From: Calliopum simillimum
Taxonomy: Eukaryota; Arthropoda; Insecta; Diptera; Lauxaniidae
NCBI GenBank assembly: GCA_951812925.1
Contig: OX638368.1
Location: 75,374,909-75,438,908 of the forward strand
Direction of reading: 5' to 3'
DNA: 64,000 nucleotides
Shown: piece by piece, positions 11,339 to 22,734 of the stretch
Layout: the number at the start of each line of letters is the position of its first letter
Numbering within the stretch: the stretch's first letter is position 1
Notes under the pieces: model-generated
The model's database searches: none
The model's input: the letters and a program-made list of their open reading frames with translations, nothing else
What the model was told of the DNA's origin: nothing
Program-made: the position numbers and the translations under genes

Positions 11339-12108
11339 GTATTTGCCCCAAAATGTAAAAATGTTAATAATCAAAAGTAAAGATTGTTGGCGGAAATACT
11401 TAACTTTTGAACTAACTATTAAAAGTTCTTGTGACAAAAGTGATTCCTTTTGAACCAAGAGTGAAATTTTTGAATCCTTAAGAACGAAAATACTTGGCCG
11501 AAAAGTGAAACACTCTTGTTTTAAAAGCGAAAGTACTTGAGAATTCAACAGTAAAAGTTGGCACAAATTTTTTTTTTTTTGCCTTATTATTCAAATAAAA
11601 ACACCAAATTATTTAAAATTTTATTTTATTTTATTTTTATATCATTAAAACACTTTCTCTGGTATTCAAAATAAACTTGTCTGATGGCAAAGAAACATTT
11701 TCAATAGTTTATATATACATACATACATACATTCAAATTTTGCCCCAAAATGTAAAAATGTTAAAAATCAAAAGTAAAGATTGTTGGCGGAATTACTTAA
11801 CTTTTGAACTAACTATTAAAAGCTCTTGTGACAAAAGTGATTCTTTTTGAACCAAGAGTGAAATCTTTGAATCCTTAAGAACGAAAATACTTGGCCGAAA
11901 AGTGAAACACTCTTGTTTTAAAAGCGAAAGTACTTGAGAATTCAACAGTAAAAGTTGGCACAAATTTTTTTTTTTTGCCTTATTATTCAAATAAAAACAC
12001 CAAATTATTTAAAATTTTATTTTATTTTATTTTTATATCATTAAAACACTTTCTCTGGTATTCAAAATAAATTTGTCTGATGGCAAAGAAACATTTTCAA
12101 TAGTTTAA
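11339..12108. repeat. Two ~370-bp direct repeats
   Basis: The sequence beginning GCCCCAAAATGTAAAAATG at 11345 is repeated at 11742 (offset 397 bp), near-identical for about 365 bp to TCAATAGTTTA. Internally it is built of degenerate AAAAGT/TCTTG-rich segments. The minus-strand frames at 11327-11566 and 11793-11990 are the same translation of this repeat. An ACAT run separates the copies. The few differences suggest a recent duplication. Confidence 0.75.
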
Positions 12109-12575
12109 ATATAATATGAATCGCAAGTTCCTAAAACAATATGTGACCAATTATGTAAATTTCGTTAATAGTTTGGTAAAATATTTTCAAAATAATTATA
12201 ATTACATTTTTCCATTTGACGTAACTGTTTTTCTTATAAATAATCCCTCTGAAAGTCAAGGAATCTACTTCTTTGCCGGTTGTATAATTTTCACAGAGGT
12301 TCGAATAGTAAGAAAGTTGAGTTAAATCGAAATCTATAATATTTTTTAGTTGTGAACAATCAGTTTGAAAAAAATTATTTTCAATACAATTAAGCGAAAA
12401 TTCAAGGCAATGTTTTAGAGTTAAAGTGTAAGGCACATTTCTTCGCGAATTATTTACATGAGCATATCTTTTGAAAAATGATGCTTACTTTCAAATCGAA
12501 AACTCCACAAATGTTTAAGTGGACCCAGTTTTTTTATAACTGTGGGATATTGTGTCATAAAATGATGCTTTGGCT
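12109..12575. other. Unrecognised stretch
   Basis: Contains a 101-codon minus frame (12131-12436) and a 69-codon plus frame (12116-12325). Neither shows a family motif I can identify. The minus frame could be a fragment of a transposon protein, but I have no positive evidence. Confidence 0.35.
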
Positions 12576-13072
12576 TCATAAAACAAGTTTGATCTTCTTC
12601 GATTTAAATAGTTTTAATTGAAATGAATAAATTTTTTCACCAAAAACAATATTGAGTAGAGCACTGCTGCACGAAATAGTGTGACATTACTGTATAAAAA
12701 AATAAAAGGTTTTTATAAGACACTGTAGTCATTAAAAGCCCTTATTAATGAAAACGGAGACTCAATTTTATCAAACTTTTTAAAGTTATTGTTTTTACTA
12801 TACAAGGTTTACTATTTCTTTTAAGGGTTCTTAACTTTTAAAAGCAGGAAATATGTGAAATATGTAGTACTTTTCACACAAATTCGTCACATCAGGATAA
12901 TTTTTCTAAAGCTTACTCCCACGAAACTCCCGCTTTTCGTCTGGTTAGGTCTGGTATCACCAAAAATTACGATTTTCTTGTGGTGAGTGAAAATATTGTA
13001 AAATTCATAGAAACGTATCCAATCCCAAAAAATCTGACTACCATTCGCCTCTAGTCTACACTATGATTTTGG
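12576..13072. mobile_element. Half copy of the 9.2-10.8 kb foldback
   Basis: Matches one arm of the 9178-10839 element from AACAAGTTTGATCTTCTTCG to the central CATTCGCCTCTAGTCTAC and stops at the palindrome centre. The second arm is absent. Confidence 0.7.
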
Positions 13073-13937
13073 TTTTTGTTGAAGTTTGAAGAGAACCTTT
13101 TAATTTTATGACTGAGATAAAATCAATTTACTGAAATTTAATTGATATTATTTTTATCAAGGACTCTTATTTTTAATTAAAAAAAAAAGATTTAAACAAA
13201 AAAATTTTAGTAAATGGCCAAAACCCATTTTTTTGGAGATAAAGTGGGTTCGAAAGTGACAATTGTCACTGTAGATCCATTTAAATAAAATTTATAGTGT
13301 ATAAGTATTTTGTAGGGTTGTACAATGAGCTGATAGAACCTGTTCGAATATTAACATTTCTATTCAAAATCATTTGACAAAGCGTCTTATAGGGCTATTC
13401 TGGCTAAGACAGCAGAAAGTCTTTCGGAATACATGTCAGAATTACTTTCTAAGATTTTTTAAGAGTCCCGAAGACATTCGGTATTCTGGCGCAGAAATCT
13501 TTTAGAAAAAGCTCATAAATTCACCACACAAAAACTTTCGTGGTGAACTTGTCAAATTGTGCAAAATAACATGGTTGAATTGCTCTGGTTGCAGCGATAA
13601 CAAATGCTGCTTCTTCTTAAACTACGAAAATGTCAAAATTCTTTGCTGTGATTCTAGACTTTTGACAGACAGCAAGGCAAGATGCCGGGTTCCATTTTTT
13701 TATTTTGACATGCAAAATAAGCTCTTGCGCGCCGCCATATAATATTGTGCAGAAATTGTTGCTACATGTTTTTACACAAACTTTTTTTTTCTTTTGTAAC
13801 TATTAGAACAAATATTAGACCAAAATAGTTATAATTTTGTTTTTCCCTTTATCATTATCATTCACTCAAACAAAAATTTAACAACTGCCAAATCTTAGGC
13901 AACAATTTTACTTTAAAAACTGTTGTTGATTTTTTAT

Positions 13938-14960
13938 ATATTTTTTTTTGCCCAAATAGGGCACTCAAAATTAATTACAACAACAACAACAGAAAGTTCT
14001 GGTCAAATCTATTTTCGGAGATATAGCCATCGGAATATCGGGATATAGTTTTTATGAAAACCGGTAAAAGTTCAGAATCCCTTAATGGATTTTAATAATA
14101 TTGGATTCATACGAAAGGTATTTTAACTGGCTATTAATCCGACATGCAAAAGTTTTAAATCCGAGTCATGGTTTTGGAGATATGGCGAATTTTCGAAAAT
14201 TTTTACCGGTATTTTTGTTTTTAATGCACTAGTTTTCCAAAAATGTCTTAATAACAAAAACGGCATAAGAAGGATAATTTAATAAGCTACAATACTGAAC
14301 ACAAAATTTTCTAAATCTGGCTCGTATTTTTCGAGATATTACGACTTTTCTGAAATTTGGGCCGATTCTTTTCCCACAGTAATTTGGCATAAGAATAGGG
14401 GTAAGTGGGCGGCTTCGGCCGCAGCTCAGGATTTAAAACTCCCAAAAATCCTATACCGGCTTCACGGTCTATAATATATCCATGACCAAGTTTGCTAGCA
14501 AAATTCCAAATTTCCGTTGTTCATGAAAATTTCTTTGGCTTACTTTTTTGTTTTCCTATAAAAAATGTGCTAATGAAAGAAGTGAGGCATAAATTGCATA
14601 TCAAATCGAATGAAATTGATTAGAATTCTATAATTTGGTACAAAAGCTAAAGGTTAATCAGACTTTTTTTAAAAAAATAGTGCTTTAAAAATAAAAAACT
14701 GGTCAAAATGTTTGAAAATACGTCATATCTGGAAAATTTTGACTCGGATTTAAAATTTGTGTACAACAATTTTGTAGTTAGTTAAAATACCTTTGATATG
14801 ACACCAATATTATTAAAATCCAGATAGGGGTTCCGAACTTATACCGGTTTTAATTAAAGCTATATCCCGATCTTTCGATGGCTATATCTCCGAAAGTAGA
14901 TCCGATCAGACATTTTCGATTACATATTCTTTCTTAAAATTAAAAGCGTAATAAGCCAAA
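13938..14960. mobile_element. Inverted-repeat element, family copy 1
   Basis: The arms, about 13992-14240 and 14690-14926, are inverted copies containing GAGATATAGCCATCGGAATA. The left end carries a T-run followed by GCCCAAATAGGGC. The same organisation recurs at 17930-19050, so this is a dispersed foldback family. It is non-coding. Confidence 0.65.
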
Positions 14961-15648
14961 TTAGGTTTAAAAAAAAATTATAACAGTCGATAATCTAATA
15001 GCGTTTTCTTTTCTGAAAAAAATTCTGCATTTTTTCTGCCCTCTTTTTGAAAGTCACTTTTTTTCCGTTCGTTTCTAAAAAAAAAGTCTGACCTGTAAAA
15101 CTAGTCGTGTTCGTTTCTGAAAAAATGCTACTTTTAAAATGCAAAAAATGTAGAATTTTTTGACCCGTAAAATTCGAAGGTGCAAAGAATTCTGCCTTGT
15201 AAGCGCTACCAACTGTAGAAAAAAATTGATGCTGTTTTGACATTTGTCATGTCAATAATTTCAAATTGTTATTCGAGGTAAATAAATAAAATCGTAAACA
15301 CATAAATAAAACAAAAATAACTTCAAAATGGACAAAACAAAAACTGCTTGTGGTGTAAATAATTTCATTAGAAATGAATTAATTACAAGTTCATCATCAT
15401 TATTTTTTCATTATTTTCCACAGCTCTGCAGGGTGAAGATTCCAAAGATTCCAGCATGGGTTAATCAACAAGATATTCTATAAAATTTTTCACATTAATT
15501 CTAAAGATTGCATAAGATGGAAATATTAACCTTGAAAAATGATTTCCTGGCTACACATTTCAAGCGTTGATTTTTTAAGAGAAACAAATGAAAAATCTTT
15601 GTTTTGTCTTCTTCAAAAAGTTTTTTAAATTTTAATTTTAATAAAAAA

Positions 15649-16323
15649 CTAGTAAGGGTGGTATCTTTGGCCTGTCCAAAAACTAAATACCCTACACTGC
15701 ATTTAAAGTATATTATTAGGAGAGTATAAGAACAAATTGCTTATATGGGAAGTGCCACGCCCTCACCTCCGAGCTTACCTTGATTTTGCGTAGAGCTTGC
15801 ATTTATTGTTCTGAGTGTTTGAGTAAAATTCGGTTAGGTTTTCTTTAAAAAATCTTTCAGTATAGCATTTTTAAACTTTCGCTTATATGAGAGGTGCTAC
15901 GCCCTCTAATCCTACTTCGCCTACTTTAAGCTCAGAGTTTACAATTAATGTTCTTCGTGTTTGAGTGAAATTTGGTTTGATTATCTCAAAAAACGATTTC
16001 CGTATAAAATTTTGAAACTTTTGTTTATATGTGAGGTGCCACGCCCTCTAGTCCGAATTCGCCTAGTTTTTGCTTAGAGCTTATGTTTATTTTCCCTAGT
16101 ACTTATGTGTATTTTGCTTCTGTTATTGCGAATAATGCTGTTATTATTGCATTTTGAATAAATTTTTTGTAAGGGCGGTAGGCGTGTCCGTTGACCGACT
16201 TCGCTCATTTTCAATCCCCCGAGCTAACTTTTACGACGGAGGCTGTGCACCAAATTTCATTGAATTATGTTGCTCAGTTTTCCCAAAAAATGTATTTCCA
16301 CACACACCCAGCCACCCAGCCAC

Positions 16324-16362
<39 letters not shown>

Positions 16363-16496
16363 AACGGACATGGCTATATCGACTCAGGAGGTGACGCTGA
16401 TCAAGAATATATATACTTTTCTATATCTGCCATGCCTCCTTCTCTGCGTTACAAACGGAAGGACAAAGTGAATATACCCTGGGTGTAGGGTATAAA
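15649..16496 (-). mobile_element. DINE-1/INE-1-like non-autonomous Helitron
   Basis: Read on the minus strand it starts with the hairpin TATACCCTACACCCAGGGTA, continues through TATATATTCTTGATCAGC and a GGCT microsatellite, then several GGGCGTGGC-type motifs. It ends in CTAG (15649-15652) followed by T. This order matches the fly DINE-1/INE-1 family, and a CTRR end before T is a Helitron feature. A match to its middle lies at 61212-61335. Overlapping proline/serine-rich frames at 16154-16488 are microsatellite translations. Confidence 0.65.
16307..16362. repeat. CCAG microsatellite
   Basis: About 14 tetranucleotide copies of CCAG/CCAC inside the DINE-1-like element, where members of this family normally carry a short tandem array. 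Confidence 0.9.
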
Positions 16497-16963
16497 AATA
16501 CGTCAAAAGTAAATAACAGTGTAGCCAATATCTAAACATTGAAAAAAATGTTGCATTTTTTCTGATCTATTGTAAACTTGAACAGGTCAAAATTTTTTGA
16601 TTTCAGGTCAACATTTAAAAAATTCTGCATTTTTAAAGGGCAAAATTTTTAGTCGAGAAAAGAAAACGCTATAACATTAAGCCCAGCTGTTTTATGATAA
16701 AAAATTATAAACAAGCAATAAAATAAAATTGTTCATAATTCTTCACTTTTCAAATAATAAAAACCTGACAGCAAGCAACTAATAGCTTTAAGATGGCTCT
16801 AAGACCTCCTACGTAGCAGGTACTAAAAGTCGTATTCATAAAGACGGAAAAGAGCTTTATAAATGCTACCAGAATACCAAAACATCTTCGTTACTTCTTT
16901 CGTAGCAGTGAAGACTGTGGTGAGCTGTTTGACAGCTCAAATACTGTCGCCAGAATAGCCCTA

Positions 16964-17480
16964 TTAGTTTTTATTTTAAATTATATTAAGTTCACAATTT
17001 TGAATTAAGAGCAAAAAGCAACTGTACAAAATATTTGTTTAATATTCGTGTATAATATTAAACCATATCCCAATTCTTACACAATTCTTACAACGCTGAT
17101 TGCAATCATATCCTACGTATATCGAACACGCTGAACGTAACCAAACAAACGATAAAACTCATAACTTACTAGCTCAACAAACAAACGATCAGCTCAAAAC
17201 TCACGAACAGAGTTGAGCTGAGTTAAGCATAAGCATAAGCATAAGTTTTGATGATTCCACTAATTTTTATTAATTTATTTCTGTTGTTTCCATCAGCATA
17301 ACAATTTCCTTCATAAAAATTTTGTCCGCTTTTGCTTTGTTTCCTCTTTGGTTTACAAAGCAACACTAATTATTGAAAGTTTATTGAACATGTAAACAGA
17401 AACTCGATTTGACATATTGATGACCATTTTGATGGATCTTCTGATAATGTAAAACGCCTTATTTGAAGATGTGTACATTT
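16964..17480. other. Upstream region of Mic10
   Basis: No coding sequence. A small triple repeat of AAGCAT lies near 17225-17245. This short stretch between the last transposon and the core promoter is the likeliest place for proximal regulatory DNA. Confidence 0.4.
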
Positions 17481-17488
17481 TATCGATA
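17481..17488 (+). promoter_or_regulatory. DRE motif, likely Mic10 core promoter
   Basis: A perfect TATCGATA palindrome lies 102 bp upstream of the Mic10 start codon. This is the DRE bound by DREF, typical of TATA-less housekeeping promoters in flies. No TATA box is obvious near the gene. Transcription probably starts between here and 17550. Confidence 0.6.
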
Positions 17489-17589
17489 CTATCTACTTAT
17501 ATTGCCAACTATTATTTTCCAGCTCTAGTGTTCTATCATCCATTGCTCTTAGGTAACAACGGTAACAAGAAATCGTTACTGGATTAATA

Positions 17590-17680
17590 ATGACGGAAAG
17601 AAGTATTGCTAAACATTTTTCTGAAGATGAATTTGGCCACAGGATTGACCGCTGCTTAACAGATTCTGTTGTTAAAGGAA
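17590..17680 (+). CDS. Mic10: Mic10 (MICOS complex subunit), exon 1
   Basis: Encodes the first 30 codons plus one base of Mic10, the small inner-membrane protein that oligomerises to bend cristae junctions in mitochondria. The segment SEDEFGHRIDRCLTDSVVKG aligns with the conserved Mic10 N-terminal block, in which a short acidic leader precedes an (R/K)xDRCxxDxxxK motif before the first membrane segment. The start codon is the first ATG after in-frame stops. The exon ends at AAAGGAA, followed by the donor GTAAGT at 17681. The frame continues openly to 17823 but loses all family similarity after the donor, so the 77-codon reading is intron read-through. Joined to 57799 it gives an uninterrupted 73-residue protein, close to the usual 70-100. 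Confidence 0.9.
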
Positions 17681-17860
17681 GTAAGTCAGAAATATTTTCT
17701 TCAAATAAGTTTAAGCTTAAAGCGCAATTTAGCTCGAACCGATCTGTTGGTCTTAAGTCAATTTTAACAAAGGATGTAGGGGAAGGTCGTGGACGATTTG
17801 GCTCATGTTTCGTTTACGGATAAATTCGCGAAAATTCTGAAACAAATTTTTGAAACAATT

Positions 17861-17925
17861 TTACTTTAGCGACTGTGGCTTAATGTTACTTTAGCGACTG
17901 TGGCTTAATGTTACTTTAGCGACTG
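17861..17925. repeat. 25-bp tandem repeat, 2.6 copies
   Basis: TTACTTTAGCGACTGTGGCT plus TAATG is repeated at 17861, 17886 and partially at 17911, just inside the Mic10 intron and next to an inverted-repeat element. Confidence 0.85.
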
Positions 17926-17929
17926 TTGT

Positions 17930-19050
17930 TTTTTTTTTGCCCAAATAGGGCTCTGGAAATTATTTACAAACACAACAACAACTGCTGCTCATACTCTCGG
18001 AGATATAGCCATTGGAAGATCGGGATATATCTATACGAAAAGTATTTTTCCCAAAAAATGTATTAACCTATAATTTTAATAACTAAATTAGGAAGCCCAA
18101 TCTATTTCCTTTCATTTGATATGCGACATGTATCTGAAATTGCATCATTAATAAATTTTTATAGGAAAAGACAAAACTGGACCAAATCAATTTTCTTGAA
18201 ATTAGGAACTTTAAACAGACTACAACATCAACAACAACAAAGAGAACCGGTTACTTGTGCAAATGCATATATTAAAAAAATTTTAAATTTTTAGAAATTG
18301 CAAGAGCAGCAGCTACTTATTTAAAAAATTTTGCGCATTTGGCTAGCAAACTGTGTTGGATATATTATAGACTGATACGCGGCCAAAGGCCGCGGCGAAG
18401 CCACTGTTGGATTTTTGGGACTTACTGTTGTTGTAGTAGTAAAGTTGTTGTTGTTGTTGTAGCAACTCAAACTCCAGGTCTTTTGTTGACGTTGGGGTTG
18501 CGATTCCTGGCTTCCCAAACGGAGGGTCTCTCCGGGACGTAGACCCGATCGCAAGATGAGTGAGTAGTAAAGTTGTTGTTGTCGGTTCTGGCATTGTTGT
18601 TGTAAAAAGTTCCTAATTTTAAGAAAATTGATTTGGTCCATTTTTGTTTTTTCTATAGAAATTTATTAATGCAATTTCAGATAGATATTGCATATCAAAT
18701 GAAAGGAAATAAATTGGGCTTCCTAATTTAGTTATTAAAATTATAGGTAAATAATACATTGTGTGGGAAAAATAACGGTTTTTTGGGGAAAAAAGGGGTG
18801 AATTTTTTAAAAAATGTCATATCTCTAAAGCTATGACTCAAATTGTACAGCAATTATATAGCCCGGTAAAATACCTTTCATATTACATCAATATTTTTAA
18901 AATTCATCCAGGGGTTCCCAACTAATACCGATTTTTATAAAAGATGTATCCCGATCTTCCGATGGCTATATTTTCGAAAGTAGATCCGCCCAGACATTTT
19001 TGATTAGATATTCTTTCTTAGAATTAAAAGCTAAACAAACCAAACTAAGT
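17930..19050. mobile_element. Inverted-repeat element, family copy 2
   Basis: Same family as 13938-14960: a T-run then GCCCAAATAGGGC at the left and arms with GAGATATAGCCATTGGAAGA (left) and its near-complement (about 18950-18985). Inner arms near 18060-18225 and 18605-18760 are also inverted copies. A LINE 3' end has inserted into its centre (18445-18562). Non-coding. Confidence 0.65.
18445..18562 (-). mobile_element. 5'-truncated LINE 3' end with 10-bp target-site duplication
   Basis: Flanked by a perfect AGTAGTAAAG duplication (18435-18444 and 18563-18572). On the minus strand it ends GAGTTTGAGTTGCTACAACA plus further CAA units, matching the 3' tail of the LINE at 48034-50838 (GAGTTGGAGTTGCTACAACA, near 50812-50838). 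A short insert, one-ended truncation and variable-length duplication fit target-primed reverse transcription. Confidence 0.7.
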
Positions 19051-19062
19051 TAAAAAAAAATA

Positions 19063-19885
19063 TTAAAAGTGGATCCTTGGTATAGCCGAAGACTTTCTTT
19101 CGATGTTGGGCGGTGGTTGATTGCTATCTGGGAGTGTAGCATTCTTAGAAAAGATGCTTGCCAAGAGATTAGCTTTATCAACGGGATCAGTGAAGATTTG
19201 GTCGTTCATTAAGAGAGTTGAAATAGACGATAAAGACTGATTCTTCACTCTCTTAACAAACGACCAAAAGTTTTTACTACCTTTCGATAGTAAAAGGATT
19301 CTTTTGCGGATGTCAAGCTCGTGGAGATGCTTTTCGCGCTGAATCGTGGCATTACAGCGATTTCTAGCTTCATTACGAAGAATTTCAGTATCGGCGTTCC
19401 TGTTAAAACGCCAATTCTGGAATGCTTCCTCTTTGGACCTGACTGCAATCCTGCAAGTCTCATTAAACCAAGATTTATGGCAAACTTTTTTATTGGGTAT
19501 AAAGGACCTCATACCTAATAAAATAATTTCCTGTACCATTAAAGCCGCGGCATTTATGTTTCTGTCAGCGAAACACAATTTCCAATTGAAATTACGATAA
19601 AAATTATTTAACGCATCCCAATTTGCTTTATCATAAAGCCATACCATCCGCTTCGGGGATTCGGTCGAAACAGGGAGTAAACTAGTATATAAAAAAGCAG
19701 CGGAAATGGTACAATGGTCCGAATTACCAAGAGGTGCAAAGACTGACACATCATATTTCTCATGATGCGACGTCAGAAACAGGTCTAGAATACTAAGGCT
19801 ATGCCCCCCAACACGAGGAATATATGTGGGGTCATTCACTAGTTGAGTAAGTTGGTTTAACTCGGCAGAGATAAGTGAAAAACGA
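19063..19885 (-). pseudogene. Jockey-type LINE fragment: endonuclease C-terminus and linker
   Basis: A single 258-codon frame, with family-like sequence extending slightly upstream of its first Met to about 19885. It contains the APE-endonuclease end: SILDLFLTS, then PLGNSDHC with the SDH catalytic motif (about 19715-19740). The linker before reverse transcriptase follows (KSWFNETC, ANLLASIF). The catalytic N-terminal half and the whole RT are missing. The 3' break abuts the inverted-repeat element ending near 19050. The frame is intact over its length, so this fragment is younger than the one at 24.9-27.4 kb. Confidence 0.85.
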
Positions 19886-20526
19886 GTTCATGTGATATAG
19901 TTTTCACAACCTTTTGAAAATGTTACATATCAGTTTTGTGTTCATACTTTTTGAATACGAGTCAGGTTTTTTTATTTATTTTGTAATGTAACTCGTAATA
20001 AACTAACAAGCACTTTTTTTGCTATTCTAAACATAAACTTTAAGGTTTCTCTTTTCTTGAACCACTAAAACAATTATTACGATCTGATTTAGGAGTTCGC
20101 TCCGTTGCAAAATTTTTAATCTAATGTTCCTACTAGTAGGTCTTGACGAAGGTCAGTGTAATAACCTGTTTCTACCGGAAATTTATGAAGTGATTTGGCT
20201 GTAACCCTCATTAAACGTCAATTAAATTGAAAACAGCTGCAAACCACTGAATAAATCTTCAGCGGAAACTATTACGCATAATTTTTAACTTTATTTTTGG
20301 AAATCAAAACCATAATAAACTTATCGATGGTCAAAACATATCTTTGGTACATGATGACTGACAAAGTTCCTAAGCGAATGACATCAAAATCTTTAGAATT
20401 GACAAAGTTATAGCATTTCGGGTCCCAGAGTTCAAAAAGATAATTGTTATTAAAGTTCGGAAATATTCGGGCCAAAGTTCTTCAGGGTTCGCCAAAAATA
20501 ATTTTTATGCCAGACTAAAATTGATC
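19886..20526. other. Nothing recognised
   Basis: AT-rich intronic DNA with short random frames (for example 20272-20475). No repeat ends identified. Confidence 0.4.
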
Positions 20527-20530
20527 TTAA

Positions 20531-22730
20531 CCCTTTCGGAACTTTTTCTTTCCTTTTTACTTTAAAAATCGTTGCTGTCCATTTTCTTACTACTAAGAGC
20601 CATCTTAACAATAATTGAAAATAATTTTTAAAAATTTTTGTTTGAAAAGTGGTTTTTGGGAGTAATGCCATATGGCATGAAATTTACTCAAAGGTAAAAA
20701 AAGTACCAAAATTTACGTTTAAATTTTTAATATAATTCTAATGATTTTGTGCTTAAATATCATATCAAATAAATAATATCATATTAAAGACTTTCTAGTA
20801 AAAAAATTTTAAAAAGGTATTTTGCCATATTATAGGTCGAGGCCGAATAAGAAATACCCTACACCTAATCCTAGAAGAGCAAGCAATTTGGATTTTTTTG
20901 ATTATTTTGAGCTTGGAGCGCTCCATGCCTTCTATATTCATTACATATAAATCGGATTTTAAAGGTATTTTTGAAATTATAGGTGTTTGATCTCATTCCG
21001 ATCCAATAAATTATCTTTTGCATCTAAATTTTCCCCAAATAAATCGTTATAAGCATCCAAATTGATTACTATTATTCTAAAGGCTATGAATTTCACCACG
21101 ATCTAAAAAATATTTTGTAGATCCTCTTTCCCAATCAGAACAGCTCTAGATTGTTTATAGATTTCGTCTTTACAGTGGAATTAGAAACCCGGAACCTGGG
21201 TATTTAATTCTGCGTCTAATCACTGCAGGGTAAGTACATATCATATGCTCTGCTTCTTCCAAGTCCTCTTGACATCGTTGTTTACCGGGCCTATCTTTTT
21301 GGGTAGTAAATAAGTACCTATATAGTGTCCTGACATTTAGGATATTCCTTAAAACATGTAAAAGCATCGAAAGCCTCGTAAACTCGTAAAACTGTCAAAG
21401 TTCGTATTGATTTTGACAACTATTATGAGTTTGCGGGGTTTTCGAGGCTTTTGCACATATTAATGGATACCATCATCATTTCAGTGTAGATTTTTATATT
21501 TTTTCTACTAATGTTTCAAATTGCTTCCATCATACTAACGTCTTTTCGTCTGATGCAGGCAAAAACTTTTCTTGGGGTCCTCACTAGTTGGTGAGGCTAT
21601 TTTCCTCACATTTCCGAATTCAGTTATTTTTAAATGTGTTGTTCACTTTGCAGAAGGGTTCTGGAAGTATATTATGCACCTCCCTTGGCCAAAGTAAGGT
21701 TAGGTTAGGGTGGCAGCAATAATGCCACATATATATCGCAGAGGTCCATATTGACACCACTAACTTTCTTATTAAAGTCTATTCATCAAATCTGGTCATT
21801 TCAATTGGATGTTTGACCAAAATAAAGGATCCTGTCAGTACAGCAAATCTTAAATGTCACTTGGTGAATTTCTGTTCTTTTAAGGAACAGAAAAACGGCT
21901 GACCAATGGATTTCAGTCTAGTTCTTGCCAAAGCGGGGCAGGACCTGAGTTTTAATTGCCTTCATAAGCCCCGTGTCTTGGTTTCCAGATTAGAGTCATA
22001 TAATTTCTCCTCGATAAGGCTTGAATAGATTCAACTCAGTTTCAGACAAGCCTTGAATAAATTTAAAACATTATTTAAGATTTCAGAGTGGGTTACTGTC
22101 CGAGGAAATGCATATATATATATCGGAACCGGAAGTGCGCGTACATAGACAATTTCTAACGCATAACTCTATAGCGAGCATCTTTGCTTAAAAAACGGAA
22201 ATTAATTCCAACATCTGGATAAGTCAACTTTTTGAAAATTGTAATTATTTGAATTAGACACCAAATTTTTGAATAAAAACACCTTCCAACCAATGTAGTT
22301 CTTCCCAACCAAATGAAAAATTTTAGCACCTTTGGATAAAATCTATGCCATATGGCATAATGCGAAATAAAAAAAATTGTACAGCATTATTGAATCATGT
22401 TAGAGGTCTAAATTTTTTTACACTTATTAAACCAATATTCAGCTTCTTAATGACATACATAAAATTTTCAATTAAAACTATTTGTTTAATAAAAATAATA
22501 AAACTATGAAGTGAACTTTTTTTACAAAGTACGTCATTGTATATCGTTGTTCATTCTTTTAAGTCATACAGCTTACTGCGTCCACCAAACGATATAATTC
22601 TTTTTTATCTTCAACTCAAAACATTTGAGAAAAATAAGAAAAATTAAAAAAAATTAACTTTTAAGTTTTTATGACTTCAAACAGAACTTGAAAAGCGACT
22701 ATGCCATATGGCATAGAATAACCGAAAGGG
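20531..22730. mobile_element. piggyBac-like non-autonomous element
   Basis: The ends are inverted CCCTTTCGG (20531 and complement ending 22730), flanked by TTAA on both sides (20527-20530 and 22731-22734). A TTAA duplication with CCC-starting TIRs is characteristic of piggyBac. The palindrome TGCCATATGGCA occurs three times inside (20666, 22346, 22702). No transposase is seen. The TIR is short, so the whole-element reading is moderate. The right end abuts a Penelope fragment. Confidence 0.55.
21170..21310 (-). pseudogene. LINE ORF2 C-terminal tail fragment
   Basis: The minus-strand frame contains EEAEHMICTYPAVIRRR followed by YPG. This resembles the terminal Cys/His region of I/Jockey/R1-type LINE polyproteins, where an 'ET.EH..C.CPA...R' phrase is common, although one Cys is a Tyr here. 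Nothing else of the element is visible, so the identification rests on about 30 residues. Confidence 0.45.
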
Positions 22731-22734
22731 TTAA

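Larger units (their letters stand above)
14999..16671. mobile_element. Second PIF/Harbinger-type element, nested
   Basis: 16-bp identical TIRs TAGCGTTTTCTTTTCT (14999 and complement ending 16671) are flanked by a 3-bp TAA duplication (14996-14998 and 16672-16674). Subterminal inverted similarity continues (AATTCTGCATTTTT on both sides). No transposase is present. A DINE-1-like Helitron occupies the middle. Confidence 0.7.
13390..16963. mobile_element. PIF/Harbinger-type non-autonomous element with nested insertions
   Basis: The ends are inverted TAGGGCTATTCTGGC (13390 and complement ending 16963), flanked by a 3-bp TTA duplication (13387-13389 and 16964-16966). Short TIRs with a TWA duplication are the hallmark of PIF/Harbinger. 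No transposase or Myb-like gene is visible. Much of its 3.57 kb is later insertions: an inverted-repeat element (about 13938-14960) and a second TWA element (14999-16671). It ends 627 bp upstream of the Mic10 start codon. Confidence 0.7.

Noticed and set aside
12131..12436. 101-codon minus frame
   Set aside because: No recognisable domain, lies between repeats, and has low-complexity ends; kept only as an unrecognised stretch.
16154..16488. Pro/Ser/Gln-rich frames in three overlapping phases
   Set aside because: Created by the CCAG microsatellite of the DINE-1-like element.
17681..17823. C-terminal extension of the Mic10 exon 1 frame
   Set aside because: Follows a strong GTAAGT donor and has no Mic10 similarity; exon 2 supplies the expected membrane segments.
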